A stretch of DNA of 64,000 bases from Odoribacter sp. (GTDB lineage: Bacteria; Bacteroidota; Bacteroidia; Bacteroidales; Prolixibacteraceae). Below the pieces are notes generated by a model that saw only the letters and a list, made by a program, of their open reading frames with translations, searched no databases and was not told the DNA's origin. Both the position numbers and the translations under genes were made by a program. Where the stretch lies: the NCBI GenBank assembly GCA_013824715.1, contig PNOH01000003.1, positions 62,001 through 126,000 of the forward strand. The letters run 5' to 3'. Shown here piece by piece: positions 7,328-16,123 of this stretch (position 1 is the stretch's first letter; every line of letters begins with the position of its first letter).

Positions 7328-9097
7328 ATGAAGGATTTTTTCAAATTTACACTGGCTTCCATTATAGGTGTGATGATTGCTGGTTTGCTTCTCCTTTTTA
7401 TTACGATCGGAATTTTTTCGGCCATGGTCTCCGTATCCGACCAACCAGCCCAGGTCGAAGCAAATAGTGTTCTTCTGATGAAGTTCGATCATCAGATTGT
7501 TGACCGGGCTAGGAAGAACCCTTTCGAAAGTCTTGATTTCGGTTTTTTTCAAGGCAATAAAACTATGGGCTTGAATGATATTCTCAACTGTATCAGGAAA
7601 GCCAAAACCGATGATAATATTAAAGGAATTTACCTGAACCCGAAGGATATTCAGTCAGGAATGGCATCGGTTGAGGAAATCCGTTCAGCGCTGAAAGATT
7701 TTAAAACTTCCGGGAAATTTATATATGCATACGGCGAATATCTTACCCAAAAGGCTTATTACCTCTCCACTATTGCTGATACGTTGGTGCTGAATCCTCA
7801 GGGATCGGTTGATTTCAGGGGACTGGGCGGAGAACGAACTTTTTATAAAAAGGCGCTTGACAAGTTGGGCGTTGAAGTACAGATTGTACGTCACGGTAAA
7901 TATAAAGCTGCCGTTGAGCCTTTCCTGTTGGATAAAATGAGCGACGAGAACCGGCTTCAGACTGAAACATACCTGAAAAGTATCTGGAATGAAATGTTGA
8001 CTGACATTTCAGCCTCTCGAAAAATGGGTATTGACGAACTGAACGACATTGCCGATATGGTGGCCACCTTCAGAAGAGCAGATTTTGCGAAACAAAAAAA
8101 TCTGGTTGACCGCCTGAAATATAAGGATCAGGTAATTGATGATCTTAAAAAACTGACTGGAACCAGTGAAAAAAATGATGTTAAGGCAATTGATATTTTC
8201 AAATATGTGAAAGTTCCGGAAAAACGTGCCCAGCAGGGTTTGGCTCGTAAAAAGATAGCGGTAATTTATGCTTCAGGAAATATTGACAGTGGAACTTCTG
8301 AAAATGAAATTAAATCTGAAGATCTTTCGCGAACGATTCGTGAAGCCCGCCGCGATTCATCAATCAAAGCTATTGTGTTGCGCATAAATTCCCCGGGTGG
8401 AAGCGCCTATGGTTCGGAAGTGATCTGGCGCGAGGTTAAACTGGCTGCCGAAACCAAACCAGTAATTGCATCAATGGGCGATGTAGCTGCATCGGGAGGT
8501 TATTATATTGCCTGTGCTGCCGATACGATTATGGCAGACCGGACCACCATTACCGGATCGATTGGTATTTTCGGGATGATACCCAATGCTCAGAAGCTGT
8601 TGACCGACAAACTTGGAATTACGCAGGATGTGGTAACCACTAACGAACATTCGGACATGATTTCGTTTACGCGCCCAATGACTTCTTTTGAACGCGATTT
8701 GATGCAACAAACCATTGAAGATGGTTATGATACTTTTATCAGCCGCGTTGCAGAAGGCCGGAAAATGCAGAAAACTGCCATTGATGAAATAGGGCAGGGC
8801 CGTGTTTGGGCTGCAACTAATGCCAAAGAAATTAAGCTGATTGATATGTACGGTGGATTGACTGATGCAATTGAATTAGCCAAAAAGATGGCTAAGCTGG
8901 ATACTTACCGCATTGTAAACCTTCCCAAATTGAAAGATCCGTTTGAAGAACTGATGAAAGAAATTTCAGGTTCTGCAAAAGCTGGCTTCATGAAAGATGA
9001 ACTTGGCGAAAACTATAAATACTACGAACAATTGCGTGGGTTCCTTTCACAGAAAGGCGTGCAGGCACGGATGCCTTATGATATCGAAATTCATTAA
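7328..9097 (+). CDS. sppA: Signal peptide peptidase SppA, 67K type
   Basis: 589 residues, matching the long two-domain form. One N-terminal transmembrane anchor lies at ~9-34 (KFTLASIIGVMIAGLLLLFI). Two S49 peptidase domains follow. The catalytic Lys191 is in HGKYKAAVEPF of the first domain and the nucleophile Ser389 is in GDVAASGGYYIA of the second, the arrangement known from E. coli SppA. LRINSPGGSAYGSEV and TTITGSIGIFG are conserved family stretches. It degrades signal peptides left in the inner membrane. The gene is divergent from folK and 121 bp away. A small TfoX-like ORF follows after 5 bp. Confidence 0.95.
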   Translation: MKDFFKFTLASIIGVMIAGLLLLFITIGIFSAMVSVSDQPAQVEANSVLLMKFDHQIVDRARKNPFESLDFGFFQGNKTMGLNDILNCIRKAKTDDNIKGIYLNPKDIQSGMASVEEIRSALKDFKTSGKFIYAYGEYLTQKAYYLSTIADTLVLNPQGSVDFRGLGGERTFYKKALDKLGVEVQIVRHGKYKAAVEPFLLDKMSDENRLQTETYLKSIWNEMLTDISASRKMGIDELNDIADMVATFRRADFAKQKNLVDRLKYKDQVIDDLKKLTGTSEKNDVKAIDIFKYVKVPEKRAQQGLARKKIAVIYASGNIDSGTSENEIKSEDLSRTIREARRDSSIKAIVLRINSPGGSAYGSEVIWREVKLAAETKPVIASMGDVAASGGYYIACAADTIMADRTTITGSIGIFGMIPNAQKLLTDKLGITQDVVTTNEHSDMISFTRPMTSFERDLMQQTIEDGYDTFISRVAEGRKMQKTAIDEIGQGRVWAATNAKEIKLIDMYGGLTDAIELAKKMAKLDTYRIVNLPKLKDPFEELMKEISGSAKAGFMKDELGENYKYYEQLRGFLSQKGVQARMPYDIEIH

Positions 9098-9102
9098 ATC
9101 GG

Positions 9103-9306
9103 ATGATGTGCCGGATTGATCCTGCCCTTTATGAGGAATCGCTCGAAAAAACTGGCTGTCATGAAATGCGTTTTACCGGAAAACCAATGAAAGGTTGGGT
9201 GATGATTGAGGAAATGGGAATGAAAACTGCTAATGACTTCGATTATTGGATTGGTTTAGCGGTTGGTTATAACCAACATGCCAAATCGTCGAAGAAGAAA
9301 AAGTAA
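9103..9306 (+). CDS. Truncated TfoX N-terminal-domain protein
   Basis: 67 residues. The sequence RIDPALYEESLEKTGCHEM, then FTGKPMKGWVMI, then DYWIGLAVGYN followed by a Lys-rich tail, matches the second half of the TfoX_N/YjhX-type domain, which usually starts with ~40 more residues (a glycine-rich MFGG strand region). Those are missing: the ORF begins 5 bp after the sppA stop and no in-frame piece was found upstream. It is therefore either a minimal domain translated by coupling with sppA, or a remnant left by a deletion that joined sppA to the middle of the gene. Expression as a functional protein is uncertain. Confidence 0.6.
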   Translation: MMCRIDPALYEESLEKTGCHEMRFTGKPMKGWVMIEEMGMKTANDFDYWIGLAVGYNQHAKSSKKKK

Positions 9307-9378
9307 AATTTTTATTGAACTGAGTTCAAAGGGTGAAGTGAAATGTAGTCCTATGAATTATAACAGAAATAAATTATC

Positions 9379-9954
9379 ATGAAGATAATTCTCTTTTATG
9401 CAATACTGAACTTTTTTTTTCTTAGTCTTTCTGCACAAAAAACGCCTTCCTGTTTAATCAAAACTACTTTGGGAGATATCCAAATTGAGTTATATCCTGA
9501 ACAATCTCCATTGACAGTCTCCAATTTCCTGAACTATGTTGACCATCAGCTTTACGACGGAACTTCTTTCTACCGTGTTTGCACTCCTGAAAATGAAAAA
9601 GACCGGAAGGTAAAAATTGAAGTCATTCAGGGAGGTGATATTCCGGAAGGAAAACAGTTTGCGCCAATCCGTATAGAAACGACCATACAAACCGGACTGA
9701 AACATCAGAATGGGACCTTGGCGATGGCACGCGATAAGCCCAATTCAGCAACTTCCAGCTTTTTTATTTGCATCGGCAATCAGCCGGAACTTGATTTTGC
9801 CGGAAAACGTAATCCGGACGGTCAGGGGTTTGCCGCTTTTGGAAAGGTGACCAAAGGAATGCGTGTGGTTAAAAAAATTCAGGCACAGGAAAATAAGGAT
9901 CAGTATCTGATCAGTCCGGTAAAAATTCATTCGATCCAACGCTTGAATCAATGA
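9379..9954 (+). CDS. Cyclophilin-type peptidyl-prolyl cis-trans isomerase, exported
   Basis: 191 residues. An N-terminal signal peptide (MKIILFYAILNFFFLSLSAQ) points to export to the periplasm. The cyclophilin domain follows: IKTTLGDIQIELYPEQSP, YDGTSFYRV (catalytic Arg), VIQGGDIPEG, NGTLAMARDKPNSATSSFFI and FAAFGKVTKGMRVVKKI. It catalyses Pro isomerisation in secreted or outer membrane proteins. The gene stands 72 bp after the TfoX fragment and ends at a strong bidirectional terminator shared with the convergent lipoprotein gene. Confidence 0.9.
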   Translation: MKIILFYAILNFFFLSLSAQKTPSCLIKTTLGDIQIELYPEQSPLTVSNFLNYVDHQLYDGTSFYRVCTPENEKDRKVKIEVIQGGDIPEGKQFAPIRIETTIQTGLKHQNGTLAMARDKPNSATSSFFICIGNQPELDFAGKRNPDGQGFAAFGKVTKGMRVVKKIQAQENKDQYLISPVKIHSIQRLNQ

Positions 9955-9961
9955 TTTTGCT

Positions 9962-10004
9962 ATAAATGATACAGGCCCCGGATTTCGGGGCCTGTATCAT
10001 TTAT
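9962..10004. terminator. Bidirectional terminator, perfect 19-bp stem
   Basis: Arms 9962-9980 and 9986-10004 are exact complements with a 5-nt loop. The structure sits between two convergent genes ending at 9954 and 10020. Confidence 0.9.
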
Positions 10005-10019
10005 ATTCTTTTCGGCTGA

Positions 10020-10886
10020 TTATTCCACAACAATTAACAGGTATTTCGATGCTTTCCAGAATTCTTCCGGTTTGTCAATCACCAGGCTTTCAACGGTTTT
10101 TACACCAGTCAGGTGATAAGAATCGACAGGATGAGTGGTAATAACTTTAGCTTTTTTGCTGTTTAAGGGCAACTGGTTAAATTCGCGAATGTCAATTTTC
10201 ATGAAATAGTCACGGTTAAAGTCTTTTTTAAGTTTAATGGTTTTCCCCATGCCTAAAACGCCACCTTCTTTTTCAATCACATTTTTTTCTTCCAGTTCTT
10301 TCTTTGTCCCGAAAGCATAAAAAGCGGTGTTAATGGCAATGGTTTGCTCATCAATGGTTTGTGTTTTTGCCTTGATGGTGGCTTCGCTTTCGGTCGTAAT
10401 CTTTTCAATTTTCTGGTTCAGGCCTGCAACGTTGATATGCATATCCTCCAATTCCTGTTTCAAAATGGCAATTTCAGCGTCTTTTTCACCCATTTGCTTG
10501 TTCAGCAACGAAATCATGTTTTCGAGTTCGGCAATTTTTACGTTCGATGCCCGAAGTTTTCCCTGAAGTGTTTTGACCAGTTCTTTGTTTTTCTGAAGCA
10601 GGTCGTTAATTTGGCTGATGTCTTCAATAATACGTTTTTTTGCTTCGGCTTTCAGTTCAACGCCGGGTGCTGTTTGAACAGAAACTAATTTTTCGATGCT
10701 TTTAATCGAATCCAGATTCATCTGAATTTCGTTCATCGCGCCAATAAATTCCAGAATGGAATTATCTTTTTGTACACCTAATTGTGCAATACTATCCTGT
10801 TTAGACTGCATCCGGGCAATTTCTTTTTTGTGCTGTCCGCAAGAGGCTAAAACCATAACTGATAAAACAAACAATAACTTTTTCAT
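10020..10886 (-). CDS. Coiled-coil lipoprotein, copy 1 (Cbp1-like?)
   Basis: 288 residues. The lipoprotein signal MKKLLFVLSVMVLASC has the lipobox Cys at 16. Residues ~25-170 are a long heptad-rich coiled coil (Lys/Glu/Leu/Ile, including LQGKLRASNVKIAELENM). The C-terminal ~90 residues form a compact conserved part containing KEGGVLGMGKTIKLKKDFNRD (here split) and FWKASKYLLIVVE. A close paralogue of identical length lies at 48863-49729. The layout resembles the Cbp1 collagen-binding adhesin group described from Bacteroides, but this is a resemblance, not a proven match; an envelope-spanning structural lipoprotein is an alternative. It has its own promoter box upstream. Confidence 0.75.
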   Translation of the reverse strand: MKKLLFVLSVMVLASCGQHKKEIARMQSKQDSIAQLGVQKDNSILEFIGAMNEIQMNLDSIKSIEKLVSVQTAPGVELKAEAKKRIIEDISQINDLLQKNKELVKTLQGKLRASNVKIAELENMISLLNKQMGEKDAEIAILKQELEDMHINVAGLNQKIEKITTESEATIKAKTQTIDEQTIAINTAFYAFGTKKELEEKNVIEKEGGVLGMGKTIKLKKDFNRDYFMKIDIREFNQLPLNSKKAKVITTHPVDSYHLTGVKTVESLVIDKPEEFWKASKYLLIVVE

Positions 10887-10970
10887 TGGGTATATTTAAA
10901 AAATTATAAATAAAAAAAATCAGAAACAGTTGGTTTGGTTTGTTTAGTTTGGCTTATAAGGAAAAGAATG

Positions 10971-10998
10971 CAAAGATACGGTACTTTTTTATTTACAA
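10971..10998 (-). promoter_or_regulatory. Promoter of coiled-coil lipoprotein copy 1
   Basis: TATCTTTG (10978-10971, minus strand) matches TAnnTTTG, with a TTG 17 bp upstream (10998-10996), slightly short of the usual 19-20. The leader would be about 80 nt. Confidence 0.6.
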
Positions 10999-11029
10999 GC
11001 GATATTGTGCACAAATATAAAAACGTGAA

Positions 11030-11854
11030 CTATTTCTCATTTATTGCCCTGTTTATTTTTTCCTGAACTACCTGATTTAAATTAATTGAATCAAACATTT
11101 CGAGAATTCGTTTTTCAGCTTCTTCAAACCCGATTTTAAAAATTTCATCTGCTTTCTTAAAATCGAAAGTATTGTATTTCCTGGTCTCTGGAGGGTCAAT
11201 GACAAAATCGCATTTGGACAGGCTTTCCCGTACATTCTGTCCCATTGCGAGGCGGAGTGTACGCTCTGCAATAGCTTTAATTCCTGAAATATTTTCTTCG
11301 GGCCCGTTATGATTCACATGTACCCCAATCAAAATCTGGCATTGGTCACGTATGCAATCAACCGGAAGATTATTGAGTAATCCGCCATCAACATAGGTTA
11401 TGCCATTAATGATCTGAGGCTCGAAAAGGACCGGGATTGAAGCTGATGCAACCACCCATTGAAAAAGTTTTCCTTCATTTTTAATTTCCGAATGACCACT
11501 GTTGAGGTTTACCACCGAGCAATAAAATGGTTTTTTAAGGCTCGAGAAGTCGTCAAACGGAATGTGGTTTTCAAGTAGCGGAAAAACTTTTTTAATGTCA
11601 ATCAGACCGCTTGATGGCAATTGCCATTTAAATATGGTCACCAATTTGTTCGATTTCACCAGCTCGAGAATTTCGAGTGGCTCCATTCCCGCGGCATAGA
11701 AAACGCCAACCAGGGCACCTGCACTTACTCCTGAAATGATTTCGGGTTGGATGCCATATTTATGAAGAGCCTCAAGGACTCCCAAGTGAACGATTCCCCT
11801 GGCGCCGCCTCCGCTAAGCGCAATTCCGAACTTGTAAGGTTTTGGTTTCATCAT
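11030..11854 (-). CDS. Patatin-like phospholipase (RssA/NTE family)
   Basis: 274 residues. The N-terminal oxyanion-hole motif is LSGGGARGIVHLGVLEAL, the nucleophile elbow is GVSAGALVG (G-x-S-x-G, Ser ~43) and the catalytic Asp is in VDGGLLNNLP. The size and lack of a signal peptide match the cytoplasmic RssA-like group of serine lipid hydrolases, acting on phospholipid or lysophospholipid; the exact substrate is unknown. It follows the GH16 gene by 10 bp on the same strand, an operon pairing with no obvious functional link. Confidence 0.9.
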   Translation of the reverse strand: MMKPKPYKFGIALSGGGARGIVHLGVLEALHKYGIQPEIISGVSAGALVGVFYAAGMEPLEILELVKSNKLVTIFKWQLPSSGLIDIKKVFPLLENHIPFDDFSSLKKPFYCSVVNLNSGHSEIKNEGKLFQWVVASASIPVLFEPQIINGITYVDGGLLNNLPVDCIRDQCQILIGVHVNHNGPEENISGIKAIAERTLRLAMGQNVRESLSKCDFVIDPPETRKYNTFDFKKADEIFKIGFEEAEKRILEMFDSINLNQVVQEKINRAINEK

Positions 11855-11864
11855 TTACATCCCA

Positions 11865-12746
11865 TTATTTTTCAATCTCCTGATAAACCCTCACGTAGTC
11901 CACTTCGTACCTGACCGGAAATTTAGTCTGATCCGGATTTCCACCGTGTCTGCCCAGAGCCAGATTGAGTAACAGATACTGAGGTTTGGTGAACGGATTA
12001 TTGCCGTCGGGATTGATCGTTTCTTTGAGCGATGTGGTGTTCAATAGTTCATCATCCACATAAAGTTGGATGGATTCCTGAGTCCAGTCCATACGCCAGA
12101 TGTGAAATTTTTTGACCCAGTCGGGATCGGCAACTGTGAACTTTGAAAATGGAATCATTTCGGTATGCCATTTGGCCACATGCTGCTGACTTGTTCCCCA
12201 CGCAACATTGGCTAAAATGGTCGGCTCTCCTTTAACCCGGTAAAACTCCATCAGGTCTATTTCCCCGTTCGATGGCCACGATTGGGTTGTTCCCAAAGTC
12301 CAGATGGCAGGCCAGCAACCCATTGCGGTGTCTATTCTGGCCCTGATTTCGAAACGTCCGTACAGCCATTGTTTTAAACCTCTGGTATTGATACTCGATG
12401 AAGTGTAATGGGCAAATTCACGGTTATTTTTCCAACTTTGGCTCCCGGCCTCAAACCTTGGATTGGAAATTTCTTCACGGCGGCCTTCAATCAGTAAAAC
12501 ACCGTTTGTACAAATCGCATTTTTCTCCAGATACCACTGTAATTCTTCATTGCGAACAAAGCCCTTTTCGTATTTCCAGAATTGAGGATTGGGTTTCTCG
12601 TCGAAGTTAAATTCATCGGCCCAAACCAGGTTCATTCCCGGAATTTCAGCAGGAGGATTTGGATCGGGAAGGGTGGGGTTGATGGGCTGGGAAAAACCTA
12701 TAAATCCGAGAAGTAGTGGAATGAGTAAAAAGATTAGTTTTTGCAT
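11865..12746 (-). CDS. Glycoside hydrolase family 16 (laminarinase/lichenase-like), secreted
   Basis: 293 residues. A signal peptide (MQKLIFLLIPLLLGFIGFSQP) is followed by LVWADEFNFDEKPNPQFW, typical of GH16 starts. The catalytic strand is WPSNGEIDLMEF: the first Glu is the expected nucleophile, the Asp assists, and the last Glu is the acid/base. The common form is EIDxxE, so the site looks intact. WPAIWTLG and RIDTAMGCWPA precede it, and the jelly-roll ends with YEVDYVRVYQ. The likely activity is endo-beta-1,3- or 1,3-1,4-glucanase on laminarin or lichenan, but GH16 also includes agarases and carrageenases, so the substrate is open. Upstream partner of the patatin gene. Confidence 0.9.
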   Translation of the reverse strand: MQKLIFLLIPLLLGFIGFSQPINPTLPDPNPPAEIPGMNLVWADEFNFDEKPNPQFWKYEKGFVRNEELQWYLEKNAICTNGVLLIEGRREEISNPRFEAGSQSWKNNREFAHYTSSSINTRGLKQWLYGRFEIRARIDTAMGCWPAIWTLGTTQSWPSNGEIDLMEFYRVKGEPTILANVAWGTSQQHVAKWHTEMIPFSKFTVADPDWVKKFHIWRMDWTQESIQLYVDDELLNTTSLKETINPDGNNPFTKPQYLLLNLALGRHGGNPDQTKFPVRYEVDYVRVYQEIEK

Positions 12747-12807
12747 TTGCAGGTTATATTTCGATTTTTAAATGGATACCATCTTTTTAAATCGGCTATT
12801 GGATAAA

Positions 12808-12960
12808 TTCTTAACGCTAACGGCGTGTAAAGAATGTAGCAAAAATTTCAATAAAAGAGATGAAAAACCCGAAGGGTTGGAATTATCCTGCCATCCCTTC
12901 GGGATTAATGCCTGGTGGCATATCACTGTTTCTATAATCATGTCATCCCTTCAGGATTAA
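12808..12960. repeat. Composite palindromic intergenic repeat, CCCTTCGGG type
   Basis: Short palindromic cores (CGCTAACGGCG, ACCCGAAGGGT, ATCCCTTCGGGAT and ATCCCTTCAGGAT) are spaced by AT-rich sequence including TTTCTATAATCATG. No gene is seen in the 12747-12965 gap. Confidence 0.65.
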
Positions 12961-12965
12961 TAATG

Positions 12966-14432
12966 TTATCTCGCCGGAATATTCTTTAAGGTTTCAACTA
13001 AAAACTCCCAGAATTTGCCGACTGATTCGATATTTACTTTTTCGTCGGGCGAGTGCGGGAAACGAATGGTTGGCCCAAAAGAAATCATATCCCATGTGGG
13101 ATAAGTTCCGCCCAAAATTCCACATTCCAATCCGGCATGGATGGCCTTAATTTCAGGAATCCGTCCAAATTTGGCCTGATATAACTGTTGCATGGTTTTC
13201 AGGATTGGCGAGTCCATATCGGGTTTCCATCCGGGGTATCCACCGGTCAGTTTCACTTCTGCACCAGCCAGGGAAAATACTGATTCCATCCTTGATCCGA
13301 GTTCTGCCTTGGCCGAATCAACAGAACTGCGCATCAGGCAGGCAATGTTCACGGATTTTGTTTCAGTATCTGATTTTACAATAGCCAGGTTTGTAGATGT
13401 TTCAACCAGTCCGGCCATACTATCGCTCATGCGGATTACGCCATTCGGACAGGCAACAACTGCATGGGTCAGTCTGGTTTGTGTGTCTTCGTCTATCAAT
13501 CCTGAAGGCATTTCAGTTTTAGCCAGATCAATTTTCATTGTCGGTTCAGTCGCAGTCAATTCGCGCTTGATTACGGTTGTTAATCCGGCAATGAGACCAA
13601 CCAATTTGTCGGCAGTTGCATAGGGAACAGTAACAATTCCGAATGCTTCGCGTGGAATGGCATTGCGTAAATTTCCACCGTTGATTGAAGCAAGCCGTAA
13701 TCCGCAAACTTTGTATGCTTCTTTTAATACCCGAAAGAAGATCTTGTTGGCGTTTCCGCGGCCCAGGTTGATATCCAGTCCGGAGTGGCCACCTTTTAAT
13801 CCGGTAACATTTAGCTTAAAAGCGATTGATTCGTCAGGTACGGGAACTTCAGTATAGTTAAACCTGACATTGGCATCTTCACCTCCGGCGCAGCCTACAT
13901 ACAATTCCCCTTCATCTTCCGAATCCATGTTGATCAGGATGTCTCCTTTCAGCATACCTTTCCCAAGTCCGTTTGCTCCATCCATGCCGGTTTCTTCGGT
14001 AGCTGTAAAAAGTGCCTCTACTGGTCCGTGAACAAGTTCTTCCGACTCCAGTACTGCCATTGCAGCGGCTACTCCAATACCGTTGTCAGCGCCGAGAGTT
14101 GTGCCATTGGCCCGTACCCATTCGCCATCAATAATGGTTTCAATCGGGTCTTTGGTGAAGTCGTGGTCCTTATCGCTGTTTTTTTGAGGAACCATGTCGA
14201 GGTGGCCTTGCAGAATAACACCTTTCCGCTTTTCCATTCCTGAAGTAGCGGGTTTTCGGATAATGATATTTCCGGCATCATCCTGTATAGTTTCAAGCCC
14301 CAGATTGCGACCAAAATCGGCAATAAACTGCCTGATTTGGTCTTCGTGATTTGAAGGACGCGGAATACGCGTCAACTGGTAAAAATTTCCCCAAACTTCG
14401 TTGGGTGTTAATTTTGAGATTTCGTTGCTCAT
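12966..14432 (-). CDS. pepD: Cytosolic non-specific dipeptidase (aminoacyl-histidine dipeptidase), M20 family
   Basis: 488 residues, the usual length for PepD. Zinc-site and catalytic motifs of the M20 family are present: LQGHLDMVPQ (His ligand and catalytic Asp), GTTLGADNGIGVAAAMAVLE (bridging Asp), FTATEETGMDGANG (catalytic Glu and ligand Glu) and the C-terminal His in KAIHAGLECGILGGTYP. The dimerisation lid (LKGGHSGLDINLGRGNANK, split) is also recognisable. It hydrolyses Xaa-His and other dipeptides in the cytoplasm. No signal peptide. The neighbour upstream on the same strand is an MFS carrier with some MFSD1-like sequence, and a POT peptide transporter lies 5 kb away, so peptide use is a local theme. 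Confidence 0.93.
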   Translation of the reverse strand: MSNEISKLTPNEVWGNFYQLTRIPRPSNHEDQIRQFIADFGRNLGLETIQDDAGNIIIRKPATSGMEKRKGVILQGHLDMVPQKNSDKDHDFTKDPIETIIDGEWVRANGTTLGADNGIGVAAAMAVLESEELVHGPVEALFTATEETGMDGANGLGKGMLKGDILINMDSEDEGELYVGCAGGEDANVRFNYTEVPVPDESIAFKLNVTGLKGGHSGLDINLGRGNANKIFFRVLKEAYKVCGLRLASINGGNLRNAIPREAFGIVTVPYATADKLVGLIAGLTTVIKRELTATEPTMKIDLAKTEMPSGLIDEDTQTRLTHAVVACPNGVIRMSDSMAGLVETSTNLAIVKSDTETKSVNIACLMRSSVDSAKAELGSRMESVFSLAGAEVKLTGGYPGWKPDMDSPILKTMQQLYQAKFGRIPEIKAIHAGLECGILGGTYPTWDMISFGPTIRFPHSPDEKVNIESVGKFWEFLVETLKNIPAR

Positions 14433-14603
14433 ATAGTTATTTTTAAAATAAAATTCAGTTGTGATGGAATGAGTTACTATCGTGAATCACTGCACATTAA
14501 GTTGCTTCCATTTCCCAAAAACCCAAAACTCATTCATGTAAAAAATTTCGCACATAAAAGTACAATTATTCCCTGTAGTTTGTTCCAGAAACGAAACAAT
14601 AAA

Positions 14604-14639
14604 AAAAACCTGTACCAGATTTTCCGGATGCAGGTTTTT
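14604..14639 (-). terminator. Terminator after the MFS carrier gene
   Basis: Arms AAAAACCTG / CAGGTTTTT (14604-14612, 14631-14639) with an 18-nt loop. On the minus strand it is followed by a long T run, 40 bp after the MFS stop. It separates the carrier from pepD. Confidence 0.75.
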
Positions 14640-14678
14640 CTTTCAGAATAAATTCAGTTATTATTTTGGAAATGGAAT

Positions 14679-16085
14679 CTACTTTTTCTTATTTGGCAGT
14701 TCAAGCCCGTAGCCTTGCTTACTGTCAACGCTCCTCAGGTAAAGGGCCAGTACAATTGCTGCTGCGCCGAATCCGGCAAAAATCAATTCAGGAACCATGT
14801 AATTGTAGGCAGCCCCTTCAACTTTAGCTGCTATTTGTTCAGCCACACCTGGGTTTGCTTTGGTAATTGACCAGCCAATAAATCCCGGAACGAGCATTAA
14901 ACCGATGTTTTGAATCCAGAAAATACAGCCAAAAGCAGTTCCTAAATACCGGTCTTCAACAATTTTAGGCAAAGAAGGCCACATGGATGCGGGTACCAGT
15001 GAAAAGGCTGTACCTAAAATAACTATGGTAGCCAACGCGATAATGTATGAAAAGTTTTCGTTGGGAACAAGCGCAAAAATCAAATGCGAAACAACCAATA
15101 AAATAGCCCCATAGAGCATCATCGAAGCGCCTTTCCCTTTGATATCGAGAAACAAACCAATAAACGGAGTTAGCACCATTGCACCAATAGGAAAGAAGGA
15201 GAACAGATTGGACGCTTCAGTAATCGGTATATTCAATTTTGATGAAAGCATGTCGGTCGCAAATTTCTGGAATGGGAAAATTGCAGAATAGAATAAAACA
15301 CAAAGTCCGGCAATGGCAATGAACCCGGGGTTGGTAAAAATTTTTCCAAGATCACTGATCCTGAATTCATCTTCTGGGACAAGTTTCGCGGCATCTCCCA
15401 ATTGTTTATCTAATTTGACATCCATGAAAACATAAGTCAAAAACGTCAGTAATCCAATACACAAAAAGGCCAAACCCATGAAAACCGAATTTGCCGCATC
15501 CCAATCGGCGGGGTTTTCGGCTGAAGCATTGGCAAAAATGGGCGACAAACGAAAAACAGCAAAAACGCCCAGGCGCGCAACTGCCATTTCGAGCCCCATG
15601 GCCATGGCCATTTCTTTGCCCCGAAACCATTTAACGATTGTTTTTGAAACGGTAATCCCTGCCATTTCGACACCAACTCCAAAAATGGCAAAACCACAAT
15701 AGGAAATAAGAGCTGTAGTTGGTAATTCCCATCCAAATACAGTGGACACAGAAGCATGATCGATGTATCGTAAGGCAGAAAACTTGATGGCTGCACCTGC
15801 AACCATCGTAATTGCTGAAAGCATCAAAGTAAACCGGATGCCCATTTTATCGAGGATAATTCCGGAAAGTATCAGAAAACCAACGAAAACATTTAAAACA
15901 AATTCGGATCCACCTAAATAGCCAAATACTTCGGGCGACCAGTTAAAGTTTGTGAGCATCATTTTTTGCAGGGGCGCTACTACATCAACAAAAAAGTAGG
16001 CAAAAAACATGGTTGAAGAAATAAGTAAAAGCGCGATCCATCTGGCAATTGCGGAATCGTGAAGTGTTTTTTTCAAAGTTTGCAT
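14679..16085 (-). CDS. Major facilitator superfamily transporter, 12 TM
   Basis: 468 residues with about 12 hydrophobic segments. The usual MFS loop 2-3 motif is visible (GIILDKMGIRFTLML), along with a basic second-half loop (FIGLFLDIKGKGASMMLYG). The stretch SMWPSLPKIVEDRYLGTAFG near residue 365 followed by IQNIGLMLVPGFIGW recalls MFSD1-like carriers, some of which move dipeptides; this is a weak similarity from memory. A large central loop (residues ~220-250) is acidic. The substrate cannot be set from sequence. Location next to pepD makes peptides a testable guess. It has its own terminator. Confidence 0.85.
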   Translation of the reverse strand: MQTLKKTLHDSAIARWIALLLISSTMFFAYFFVDVVAPLQKMMLTNFNWSPEVFGYLGGSEFVLNVFVGFLILSGIILDKMGIRFTLMLSAITMVAGAAIKFSALRYIDHASVSTVFGWELPTTALISYCGFAIFGVGVEMAGITVSKTIVKWFRGKEMAMAMGLEMAVARLGVFAVFRLSPIFANASAENPADWDAANSVFMGLAFLCIGLLTFLTYVFMDVKLDKQLGDAAKLVPEDEFRISDLGKIFTNPGFIAIAGLCVLFYSAIFPFQKFATDMLSSKLNIPITEASNLFSFFPIGAMVLTPFIGLFLDIKGKGASMMLYGAILLVVSHLIFALVPNENFSYIIALATIVILGTAFSLVPASMWPSLPKIVEDRYLGTAFGCIFWIQNIGLMLVPGFIGWSITKANPGVAEQIAAKVEGAAYNYMVPELIFAGFGAAAIVLALYLRSVDSKQGYGLELPNKKK

Positions 16086-16123
16086 AAAGTAAGATTAAAG
16101 TTTACGGATTGAATGTTCAGTAA

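Noticed and set aside
14469-14651. 60-codon plus-strand ORF between pepD and the MFS gene
   Set aside because: It runs through the terminator hairpin, has no RBS and shows no recognisable protein features.
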